Shown here: positions 7,801 through 13,850 of the stretch, one piece after another
How positions within the stretch are numbered: the stretch's first letter is position 1
Layout: each line of letters begins with the position of its first letter
The notes under the pieces: model-generated
The model's input: only the letters and a program-made list of their open reading frames with translations
What the model was told of the DNA's origin: nothing
The model's database searches: none
Made by a program: the position numbers and the translations under genes
NCBI GenBank assembly: GCA_043720875.1
Contig: JAYSRU010000125.1
Coordinates: 1 to 13,850 of the forward strand
Reading direction: 5' to 3'
DNA length: 13,850 nt
From: JAYSRU01 sp043720875
Lineage (GTDB): Bacteria > Bacteroidota > Bacteroidia > Flavobacteriales_D > Crocinitomicaceae

Positions 7801-8763
7801 TACTTCACCCCTCCAATTCCGGTGTTACCTGATGAACTTAATTTATGTTATGGATTACCAATATCCATAACCGCTAGTGGTGCAGAATCCTATTTATGGC
7901 TTCCAAATTATGCCTTAAATCGAAATGACAGTTCGGTGGTGATTAGTAATGCACTTGTCGACACCTCTTATATTGTGAATTTCACAAACTCATGTGGAAC
8001 AACCATAGACTCTGTTTTTATTGATGTGCACGTGCCAGTAATCAATGCAGGCAATGACTCCATCATTTGCCCCGGACAAGGTGCATTTGTTTGGGCAAAC
8101 GGAGGAATAAGTTATACGTGGAGCCCATCAAGCTCTGTAACCAACCCTGTTGGGGCCAATACAACTGTTTTTCCTCCAGCACCAACAATTTATACTGTTA
8201 CCGGAATAGATCAGTTTGGATGTATTGACACCGCAAATGTTTTTATCGACTTGTTCCCATTACCATTTGTCTATACAAGCCCTGATCAGTTCCCATTTCT
8301 CGGAGACAACCTTCTTCTCACTGCAAATGGAAGTTCATTTGGTTCATATACTTGGTCTCCAACTGATTTTCTAAGCTGTGTAAATTGCCAAAACACTTCA
8401 TGCCAACCCAACCAAAATATTACGTACACGGTTTCATTCATGGATATTAATGGCTGTATAGCCAAAGATCAAGTCAGCATAAGTTACGACGGCATCATTT
8501 ACGTCCCTAACACATTTACTCCAGACGGAATTGGGGTCAACAACCTATTCTTTGCAAAAGGGGGGAATATCAAAACTTTCAGCATGTATATCTTTGACAG
8601 ATGGGGTGAACTAATTTGGGAAGCTAATGATTTTGATGACAAATGGGACGGAACCTACAACGGTGTTATGTGCCAGGATGGAACCTACATTTGGAAAATT
8701 AAATTTACAGACTTTTCAGACAAGGAAGTACAACTAAATGGCCATGTAAACTTGATTCGTTGA
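4852..8763 (+). CDS. Large T9SS-exported surface protein (DUF7948-like, SBBP beta-propeller, PKD, Ig-like repeats, gliding-type CTD)
   Basis: A 1303-residue multidomain protein, probably displayed on or released from the cell surface; its molecular role is unknown. Residues 1-17 are a signal peptide, probably cut before QND. Residues 65-84 form a His/Asp/Glu-rich linker. Residues 87-245 resemble the DUF7948 domain found at the start of such proteins. About 245-752 holds seven SBBP-type repeats, each with a motif like STFFGG (starting at 248, 318, 400, 479, 544, 605 and 685) followed by a strand like LTKFNATG, consistent with a seven-bladed propeller. A PKD domain follows (about 762-830, WDFGDG at 785-790), then Ig-like modules of about 75 residues (840-1210) with paired cysteines. 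The last 87 residues (from 1217: NTFTPDG, FDRWGE, WDGTYNG, NGHVNLIR) are the gliding-motility-associated C-terminal domain that T9SS uses as its sorting signal. The gene diverges from purF; the acyltransferase gene follows after 81 bp. Confidence 0.93.
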   Translation: MYKICFIFLFIPFLFQSQNDGVWMNKNAGQWDSKILHKIDLVSGWMYLEQGRFVYHLTDVGNKYHKHDDHAETETTHKNHNEDDVVNWNVIQQTFIGSNTNVQTIDSKKSSFHLNYLLGNDKSKWKSDVYSHQEILYPNFYNNIDLKVETNEAMKYSFIVKPHVEPSLIKYQYIGADKVWVDGNGKLHVLSALGEITENTPVAWTTDKNGDKTKVKVSFVLTNNIISFKLGNYNANETLVIDPYLLFSTFTGSISDNWGYTATPDQSGNLYAGGIVLGPTYPLTVGAFQTAFAGGEGSLSMDIGLTKFNATGTTRLYSTFFGGSGNETPNSIVCNSANELCVMGITSSNNFPMGGGSYDNSFNGGSAISGSPTSGNELAFSGTDIFVCKFSASGSSLIGSTYMGGTSNDGFNSSSVLAFNYGDPFRGEIIVDPAGNIYVASTTASGNFPTTAGADQSFGGSLDAVVFKLSPNLSTLVWGTYFGGSNDETGNAIQINSAGVPYFVGGTTSSGGLGFGAGHTPAYSGAGDGYIVKLDPINGSFTTGSYIGTNEFDQAYFVQIDLNNDVYVLGQNEAPMPLTAGTYFNINAGQFIRKFNPALNTMIFNTTIGAGNGHASLSPTAFLVSNCSDIYVAGWGGTVNFQNSQAINSTTTGFPVTLDAYQSTTNGSNFWVAVFSPNAVTLDYATFMGGAASSFNHVDGGTSRFDKQGKIYHAVCAACGGNNTGFTTTPGVVSPQNLSSNCNLAAWKFELNSIEAVVGVPDPIICIPDVVVFDNNSSNGNAFFWDFGDGTTSTLINPTHLYTTPNTYTVTLIVSDTNNCYSPDTTVFVVNIAEFQGGIVTPPSPVCPGIPYTLEAFGGTNYVWTPAPFLNNALIASPTATVQNTTTFSVAISNQCGLDTVEVILEVYDLNTSIRSDTSVCITNNTVPLFASGAVSYSWSPITTLDNPLVANTLAHPLTTTEYICTMTTLEGCIVKDTTKISVYFTPPIPVLPDELNLCYGLPISITASGAESYLWLPNYALNRNDSSVVISNALVDTSYIVNFTNSCGTTIDSVFIDVHVPVINAGNDSIICPGQGAFVWANGGISYTWSPSSSVTNPVGANTTVFPPAPTIYTVTGIDQFGCIDTANVFIDLFPLPFVYTSPDQFPFLGDNLLLTANGSSFGSYTWSPTDFLSCVNCQNTSCQPNQNITYTVSFMDINGCIAKDQVSISYDGIIYVPNTFTPDGIGVNNLFFAKGGNIKTFSMYIFDRWGELIWEANDFDDKWDGTYNGVMCQDGTYIWKIKFTDFSDKEVQLNGHVNLIR

Positions 8764-8789
8764 TTTCTTATATTATGTTAATAATGCGA

Positions 8790-8818
8790 GTTATATAACA
8801 AAAGGAATTGTACTTTCG
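8790..8818 (+). promoter_or_regulatory. Possible promoter region of the acyltransferase gene, with a 10-bp palindrome
   Basis: TACTTTCG (8811-8818) matches TAnnTTTG except for one base and lies 26 bp before the ATG at 8845, a sensible leader length. No TTG stands at the right distance. Upstream is a perfect palindrome, GTTATATAAC (8790-8799), which could be an operator or chance. If the promoter is real, the acyltransferase can be expressed independently of the preceding cargo gene. Confidence 0.35.
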
Positions 8819-8844
8819 CTTACTATTATCAGCCAACCTTAGAA

Positions 8845-10161
8845 ATGACCTACAACATTCTTAAATACATTGTTAAAATTGGATTGTTTTTCTATTATAG
8901 AAAGATCAAAATTGACAATAAAAGCATTTTAACTGCGGAAGGCCCTTCCATCATAGTTGCCAATCATCCTAACACACTAATCGATGCTTGGTTAATTGGA
9001 AGTATCATGCCAAGACAGCCTTTTTTCATGGCAAAAGCAACATTTTTCAAAGGAAAATTTCGTTCCAAGTTATTGCGGAATTTTGGAATGATCCCGATTA
9101 ACAGAAAAGGTGAAGGAACCACTGAAGGAGTCTCGAATGCTAATTCCTTCTTAGCCTGCTACGAAATACTAGAAGAAGGTGAAGTATTAACAATTTTTCC
9201 AGAAGGGAGTAGTTTTCAAGAAAGAAGACTGCGCGAAATAAAAAGTGGAACAGCCCGCATTGCTTTAGAAACACTTCGACGCAATGGATCCGAATTTCCA
9301 TTGAAAATAATTCCTATAGGAATTAATTATTTGTATCCGGAAAAATTCAGAAGTGACATTGTTATCAAAATTGGAATTCCAATCTTAGTAAGCGATTTTT
9401 ATCACGCTGAGGATAATAACGATTCCAAATCTGCAAAAAGATTAACGGAAAAAATTAGAATGAGTCTTGAATTGCTTTTATTTAATTCAGATTCCAAAGA
9501 AGACGAAGAATTGGTAGAAGAATTTCACTCGGTGTTAGGATTGAAATATTTTAATAACGAGAACAACTCCGCTTCGAACAATGTTGAACAAATACGCGAT
9601 ATACGCGATAAAATAATTGAATGGAACATAGGCGCGCCTTGGAAACTTACAGAGGCAAAAGCACTACTCGAAGAGGTTAAATTTGAGATAAATAACGACG
9701 GCATAGCATCCCATTTTTTAGATAGAAATATCCGATTAAGGATGTTTCTTCGTCAACTTATTTTTTCTAGTATTTTTCTAATACTAGCACTTCCTCTTTT
9801 TGTTTTCGGCTGTATCCATAATTTAGTACAATATTTACTTACCGATTTTTTTGTTTCAAAAATCACCAAGGAGGTTGAATATTACGCGCCAATGGCTGTT
9901 CTATTAGGCCTAATATTGTACCCGACTGTATATGTTTTGTTTTTGCTTTACATACCTCCCCTATTAAATTTGTCATTTTTAGAGAGTTGCATATATGGCT
10001 TTTCATTACCCACAACCGGATTTTTCGCTTACTTCTTCTACAACTACAAAGGGCACGTCATGTTAAAATGGAGATACTTCAATATAGCGAGACACAAACG
10101 CACTGAAGTCAGAGATTTACAAAAGAAAAAGGAAAAATTGAGAGCTTTATTCTCAGAATAA
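8845..10161 (+). CDS. PlsC/GPAT-like phospholipid acyltransferase with membrane-anchored C-terminal region
   Basis: A 438-residue protein of the glycerolipid acyltransferase superfamily, which transfers acyl groups to lysophosphatidate, glycerol-3-phosphate or related acceptors at the inner membrane. The four family blocks are visible: NHPNTLID (40-47, catalytic H41 and D47), GMIPINR (81-87), FPEGSS (118-123) and IIPIGIN (155-161). The His and Asp are separated by five residues rather than four; from memory this is also seen in the yeast Gpt2/Sct1 type and in a subgroup of bacterial homologues. After the catalytic domain (about 1-210) comes an acidic, polar linker (about 211-290), then hydrophobic helices at about 302-323, 347-370 and 381-399 and a basic tail, so the protein is much longer than the roughly 245-residue PlsC. 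The substrate cannot be told from sequence. It faces the next gene, whose 3' end lies 138 bp away. Confidence 0.88.
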   Translation: MTYNILKYIVKIGLFFYYRKIKIDNKSILTAEGPSIIVANHPNTLIDAWLIGSIMPRQPFFMAKATFFKGKFRSKLLRNFGMIPINRKGEGTTEGVSNANSFLACYEILEEGEVLTIFPEGSSFQERRLREIKSGTARIALETLRRNGSEFPLKIIPIGINYLYPEKFRSDIVIKIGIPILVSDFYHAEDNNDSKSAKRLTEKIRMSLELLLFNSDSKEDEELVEEFHSVLGLKYFNNENNSASNNVEQIRDIRDKIIEWNIGAPWKLTEAKALLEEVKFEINNDGIASHFLDRNIRLRMFLRQLIFSSIFLILALPLFVFGCIHNLVQYLLTDFFVSKITKEVEYYAPMAVLLGLILYPTVYVLFLLYIPPLLNLSFLESCIYGFSLPTTGFFAYFFYNYKGHVMLKWRYFNIARHKRTEVRDLQKKKEKLRALFSE

Positions 10162-10189
10162 CCCAATAATGAATTGCTAAGAACGGTGC

Positions 10190-10212
10190 AAAAGTCTTAA
10201 ATCGAGGCTTTT
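10190..10212. terminator. Possible bidirectional terminator between convergent genes
   Basis: AAAAGTC (10190-10196) pairs with GGCTTTT (10206-10212), giving seven pairs including one T-G, with a 9-nt loop. The A4 and T4 arms would serve either strand between the convergent acyltransferase and anchor-L genes. The stem is weak and the T-tract short. The remainder of 10162-10299 shows only a small hairpin, TTAAC/GTTAA (10232-10236 and 10241-10245). Confidence 0.25.
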
Positions 10213-10299
10213 CGGAAATCGAATTTGCAAGTTAACCCTTGTTAATGAACCAATTATATTTTTGACATAACGATGAGTTGAGGGTTTTACAACGGTATT

Positions 10300-12678
10300 T
10301 TACTTAATTAGATTGACATGACCTAACGCAGTATGTTCTTCGCCCAAGATGTTTACATAGTTTATTACATAGTTATAAACTCCATCCTGGCAAACCACAC
10401 CTTTGTACGTTCCGTCCCATTCGAATCTAACCTGATCATCCTTGAAAACAATTTCTCCCCAGCGATTAAAAATTTTGATATCTAATTTAGTAATGTTTGT
10501 GCCACACATTTTAAAGACGTTGTTAAAATTACCATCGTCAGGAGTAAACGTATTTGGCACGTAAAAGTACCACTCTGGGGTAATTGTGATCAACTTAGAA
10601 ATTGTATCTCTACAACCTAAATAATTAATGGCTACTAAACTAATCAAGTAATCACCGGGTGGTCTATATTCCACATTTGGATGCACAACCGTACTTGTAG
10701 TACCATTTCCAAAATTCCATTCATAGTTGATTGCATCAATAGAGTTATTGGTAATAGTTATTGGAATATTTTCAAACAATAAGTTTTCAGAAAAATCAAA
10801 ATCCGCTGTTGGTCTGATCACTTCTACAATGGTTTGACCTGTAACATAAAAGGTTTGACAATCATCTGAAACATTAACCGTGTAAGTCGTTGTTTCACGA
10901 GGGTTTACCCAAACATTAGCGGTAGATTCTGTAGTATGTAACCAATCGTAATAATAAGTTCCCCACCCGCCCGTTGCGGTAACGCCGATCAACGTACTGT
11001 CTCCCGGACATACTATTTGTTTAGGTGTAGTTGTGATTAATAATGGAGGACTCAATATAGTAATTAAAACATTTTCAGTACCAACCACCCCACATTGGTC
11101 CGTCACATTTACCGTATAGGTTGTAGTTGTTGAAGGAATAACATTTTGCAGGTTTGAAATACCAAGCAGTGTAGTTCCTTGCGACCATTGAACTGTGTAG
11201 AACCCTGCACCACCAGACGGCTCAACGGTTAAATCAAATGGGACATATGGGCATTGCTCTACAATATCATTTGTCACAACTAATACAATCGGTGGATATA
11301 CAGGAATACTAACAGTGCCTGAGGCTGAGGCCGTATTGTTTAAACAACTTTCAGTGACCGTAACTGTATAAATCTGTGTAGCCAACGGACTGACACTAAT
11401 TGTTTCTGTAGTCTCTCCAGTTGGACTCCACAAATAAGTATAAGTACCACCCCCACCAGTTACGTTAGGATCTAACACTACCGTACTTCCAGGACAAATA
11501 ACCGATGTATCAGCAAGTGTGACCGCTAAGGGTAAAATGTCTTTTATGTAAAGCGTTCTTGTCTGATTTTGTGAATTTCCACATGGATCTGCAATGCCAA
11601 ATTCAAAAATAATAGACTCTTGGCCTTCAACTAAAACATCTGCTGTAGAACTGAAATTAATTACTTGAACCGTTTGTCCTGGGGCAAAAGTAATGCTGTT
11701 TGGAATATTTGAATAATCCACACCTTCAGTTGCAGTTCCAGACATTGTAATAGGTATTGTTAATGAAGTAGTTCCAGTTTGAGCCCCAACGCGGGTTATT
11801 GTAACCGATCCATTTGTGCAACCTTCTGCCATTATGGTTGGATCATTAAACGCATTATTTGAAATGGACGTAACAATATTCACACTTACATTAGCCGTTA
11901 AACTATTTGCTTCAAGAAAAATTCCTGAATCAAATATACCATCACCAACATCTGCAATAGCAATTTTTAAATGATACGTTGAACCGCAAATTACTTTAGA
12001 AACCGCCGTCAAGGTTTTTGTAAAGCCGTCGTATTGTAATGCGTTGTTATCGGTACCAGCAGGGGAGCCCGTTCCGTTGTCAATAAAATACTGAGGATTT
12101 GAAGCGGGAGTACCACCGAATCCGTTGTTAACATTGTTAATACTAACGATTCCAGCACCTCCTGGCAATTGAGCCATATTCTGAATTCCAGCAATCCCTG
12201 GGCCAGATATAAAAAAGGCAAAAACGTCATTAAATGTTGACCCAACATATTCTGGGTACTCTTCTGAACCGAAAACATATCTGAATTTTACCGAATCAGA
12301 AAGCGGAACAAAATCAAATTCTAAAATTGCGGCATCAAAGGTAGAGGTGCCACCAATTACGTTACTCAACTGACTATTACCCGGAGCACCGTTAATTACT
12401 CCTGCATTTGTCTGATCATTTGGACCATGAGGTCCGCCTGACGTATTTAAGATAGTTCCAGTAGTTAAAATAACACCTGAAGTAAATCCTAGATTGGTTA
12501 CATTTCCAGTAAATCTTCCGATTGCTTGGGCATTTCCAGTAAATTGCACATTAGAAACCGTAACCCCAGGACCTGTCAAGGTATTTTGAACCAAATTAGC
12601 CGCACTTTGAGGGGTCGTAACAAGTTGCCCCCAAATGGTAGAGGTTATTAAACAAGTTATGATTACAATTAAGCGCAT
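10300..12678 (-). CDS. Choice-of-anchor L family T9SS cargo protein (Calx-beta-like, Ig-like, PKD, gliding-type CTD)
   Basis: A 792-residue surface or secreted protein of unknown molecular function. Residues 1-17 form a signal peptide (cleavage likely after IWG). Residues about 20-265 match the choice-of-anchor L domain, recognised by GVILTTG (68-74), DAAILEFDF (115-123), FRYVFGSEEYPEYV (132-145) and NDVFAFFISGPG (150-161); its acidic FGSEEYPE segment suggests metal binding, which is inference. A Calx-beta-like stretch follows (about 283-380, TATEGVDY at 315-322). Three Ig-like modules (about 385-460, 465-540 and 545-620) each carry two Cys about 50 apart. A PKD domain lies at about 622-700 (EWNFGNGTTS at 653-662). 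The last 87 residues (from 706: PNTFTPDD, FNRWGE, WDGTYKG, LGHVNLIK) are the T9SS sorting domain, closely similar to that of the 1303-residue cargo. The ABC exporter gene lies 94 bp upstream on the same strand; joint transcription is possible but not evident. Confidence 0.92.
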   Translation of the reverse strand: MRLIVIITCLITSTIWGQLVTTPQSAANLVQNTLTGPGVTVSNVQFTGNAQAIGRFTGNVTNLGFTSGVILTTGTILNTSGGPHGPNDQTNAGVINGAPGNSQLSNVIGGTSTFDAAILEFDFVPLSDSVKFRYVFGSEEYPEYVGSTFNDVFAFFISGPGIAGIQNMAQLPGGAGIVSINNVNNGFGGTPASNPQYFIDNGTGSPAGTDNNALQYDGFTKTLTAVSKVICGSTYHLKIAIADVGDGIFDSGIFLEANSLTANVSVNIVTSISNNAFNDPTIMAEGCTNGSVTITRVGAQTGTTSLTIPITMSGTATEGVDYSNIPNSITFAPGQTVQVINFSSTADVLVEGQESIIFEFGIADPCGNSQNQTRTLYIKDILPLAVTLADTSVICPGSTVVLDPNVTGGGGTYTYLWSPTGETTETISVSPLATQIYTVTVTESCLNNTASASGTVSIPVYPPIVLVVTNDIVEQCPYVPFDLTVEPSGGAGFYTVQWSQGTTLLGISNLQNVIPSTTTTYTVNVTDQCGVVGTENVLITILSPPLLITTTPKQIVCPGDSTLIGVTATGGWGTYYYDWLHTTESTANVWVNPRETTTYTVNVSDDCQTFYVTGQTIVEVIRPTADFDFSENLLFENIPITITNNSIDAINYEWNFGNGTTSTVVHPNVEYRPPGDYLISLVAINYLGCRDTISKLITITPEWYFYVPNTFTPDDGNFNNVFKMCGTNITKLDIKIFNRWGEIVFKDDQVRFEWDGTYKGVVCQDGVYNYVINYVNILGEEHTALGHVNLIK

Positions 12679-12682
12679 AGTA

Positions 12683-12730
12683 CAATAGTAACGAACTAAT
12701 TCGAGTAAAGTTGTCTTTGGTATTGCAATA
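12683..12730 (-). promoter_or_regulatory. Upstream region of the anchor-L gene: weak -7 box and 10-bp palindrome
   Basis: On the minus strand TACTATTG (12690-12683) is one base away from TAnnTTTG but only 5 bp before the ATG and lacks a TTG at proper spacing. A perfect palindrome, TATTGCAATA (12721-12730), lies about 43 bp upstream of the start codon and could be a regulator site. Neither is convincing alone. No terminator is obvious after the ABC gene in 12679-12772. Confidence 0.2.
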
Positions 12731-12772
12731 ATGGACGTTTCACGAACTTAATAACAAACCTTAACAAAAAAT

Positions 12773-13850
12773 TTAAGATTCAATTCCTTGCAAAGTTGAA
12801 AGTTTGTAATAAATTCCTTTCTTTTCCATCAATTCATCGTGCTTTCCCTTTTCCAAAATTTCACCTTTTCCTAAGACAATTATTTCGTCAACATTGCGGA
12901 TAGTACTAAGTCTGTGCGCAATTATTATGGATGTTTTATTTGCCATTAATTTCTCCAAAGCCAGTTGGACTAATTTTTCGTTTTCAGTATCTAAAGCTGA
13001 AGTTGCTTCGTCCAAAATTAATACAGGAGCATTTTTCAAAATTGCTCGAGCGATACTTATTCTTTGCTTTTGACCACCAGATAACCGATTGCCTCGTTCT
13101 CCAAGGACTGTATCATAACCATCTTCCAAGCCAAGGATGAAATCGTGTGCATTTGCTTGCCTAGCAGCTTCCATTACCTCTTCAAAACTAGCTTCTGGTT
13201 TTCCAAAAGAAATATTATACAAAACAGTGTCATTAAACAAAATTGATTCTTGTGAAACCACAGAAATTGATTTCCGCAATTCGAGCACATCAAAATCTCT
13301 AATATCAATGCCGTCCCAAGTTATTGCACCTCCTGTTACATCATAAAAACGAGGAAAGAGATCCGCAATTGTGGATTTCCCACTACCAGATTCACCTACT
13401 AAAGCGATTGATTTACCTGCTTCAATGGTTAGATTTATTGTTTTTAAAACGGTTTCTTGATCGTATTTAAAGACTACATTTTCTAGCATTAATCCCTTTT
13501 CTAATTTCGGTACACTTACAGGATGTTCTGGATTCAATACAACTTCTGGTTCATTTAATATTTCATCAATTCGATTAAGCGAAACCTCAGCCTTTTTATT
13601 AAATGTAACAATGTTGGCAATACTTTGCACGGGTCTCATTAATTGTGAGAATACTATTATAAACGTAGAAAAACCAGCGCCTGTCAATGAACCAGTTGTA
13701 TCTCCAGTAAGAATCAATCGTCCGCCGAACCAAACTAAAGCGATCATTACACATACAGCTAAGAATTCTGACAACGGAGAAGCTAGATCTCTTTTTCTAA
13801 ACGAACGCGTTGCAAGTTCTTGTTGACGGTAATTTATTTTTTCGAACCTT
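12773..13850 (-). CDS. ABC exporter (MsbA-like fused permease/ATPase), C-terminal part, truncated by window edge
   Basis: The C-terminal 359 or so codons of a half-size ABC exporter, which would work as a homodimer in the inner membrane to pump lipid, lipopolysaccharide core or hydrophobic compounds. The frame stays open to the right edge (upstream residues read ...YRQQELATRSFRKRDLASPL then SEFLAVC), so the true start is outside; the candidate start at 13774 is a TTG that encodes an internal leucine. The visible membrane part includes the last helices and the GFSTFIIVFSQLMRPVQSI coupling region. The nucleotide-binding domain is complete: Walker A GESGSGKST, Q-loop VVSQESILFN, signature LSGGQKQRISIARAI, Walker B VLILDEATSALD and H-loop IAHRLSTI. 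It should be active. Bacteroidota genomes carry several such paralogues, so MsbA identity is not assured. It is read towards the anchor-L gene. Confidence 0.93.
   Translation of the reverse strand, partial: RFEKINYRQQELATRSFRKRDLASPLSEFLAVCVMIALVWFGGRLILTGDTTGSLTGAGFSTFIIVFSQLMRPVQSIANIVTFNKKAEVSLNRIDEILNEPEVVLNPEHPVSVPKLEKGLMLENVVFKYDQETVLKTINLTIEAGKSIALVGESGSGKSTIADLFPRFYDVTGGAITWDGIDIRDFDVLELRKSISVVSQESILFNDTVLYNISFGKPEASFEEVMEAARQANAHDFILGLEDGYDTVLGERGNRLSGGQKQRISIARAILKNAPVLILDEATSALDTENEKLVQLALEKLMANKTSIIIAHRLSTIRNVDEIIVLGKGEILEKGKHDELMEKKGIYYKLSTLQGIES

Noticed and set aside
7138..8500. Tandem repeats in the cargo gene considered as a DNA repeat array or CRISPR-like structure
   Set aside because: The repetition is at the protein-fold level (Ig-like modules of about 75 residues); the DNA is diverged and continuous in one reading frame.
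10257..10264. TATTTTTG on the plus strand, an exact TAnnTTTG match between convergent genes
   Set aside because: No TTG lies 17-23 nt upstream and it would drive only antisense RNA into the anchor-L gene. Such octamers are expected by chance in AT-rich spacers.
12721..12730. Perfect 10-bp palindromes TATTGCAATA here and GTTATATAAC at 8790-8799 as a shared operator
   Set aside because: The two sequences are unrelated to each other, and single 10-bp AT-rich palindromes have little weight without conservation data.
13772..13774. Start codon for the ABC exporter
   Set aside because: The codon is TTG in the middle of the membrane domain; coding sequence continues without a stop to the window edge, so the gene is truncated by the window.

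Overview
The window is AT-rich DNA from a member of the phylum Bacteroidota, most likely a flavobacterium-like lineage. Three things support this. Two large secreted proteins end in the gliding-motility-associated C-terminal domain used for export by the type IX secretion system (T9SS). The purF gene encodes the long (633-residue) PurF form that I recall as usual for flavobacteria. Promoter-like sites resemble the Bacteroidota consensus TTG-N17-23-TAnnTTTG, and Shine-Dalgarno sequences are weak or absent. I cannot name the genus.

Layout. Positions 1-183 (minus strand) hold the 5' end of a secreted or surface protein whose reading frame is broken by a run of ten G residues inside the signal peptide. 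Positions 184-379 are non-coding and contain a compact 63-bp palindromic element and a small hairpin. Positions 380-4692 (minus strand) form a tight three-gene operon, in order of transcription: purF (purine synthesis), an orphan membrane histidine kinase, and gpmI (glycolysis). The kinase starts 13 bp after purF and overlaps gpmI by 11 bp. A 159-bp divergent region (4693-4851) carries a good purF promoter and a weaker one for the opposite gene.

Positions 4852-8763 (plus strand) encode a 1303-residue T9SS cargo: signal peptide, His-rich linker, DUF7948-like domain, a probable seven-bladed SBBP-type beta-propeller, a PKD domain, Cys-paired Ig-like modules and the sorting domain. Next, on the same strand, is a PlsC-type acyltransferase (8845-10161) with a membrane-anchored C-terminal part. 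Facing it is a second T9SS cargo (10300-12678, minus strand), a 'choice-of-anchor L' protein with Calx-beta-like, Ig-like and PKD modules and a closely similar sorting domain. The right end (12773-13850, minus strand) is the C-terminal half of an MsbA-like ABC exporter that runs off the window.

How it fits together. The left half is central metabolism plus a sensor kinase, co-transcribed. The right half concerns the cell envelope: two surface-delivered multidomain proteins, a phospholipid-type acyltransferase and a lipid or drug exporter. I found no phage, insertion sequence, CRISPR array, tRNA or rRNA, and no clearly new multi-gene system. The most testable unusual points are the G10 tract in a signal peptide (phase variation or sequence error), the orphan kinase between purF and gpmI, the structured element at 250-312, and the repeated Cys-pair architecture shared by the two cargo proteins.
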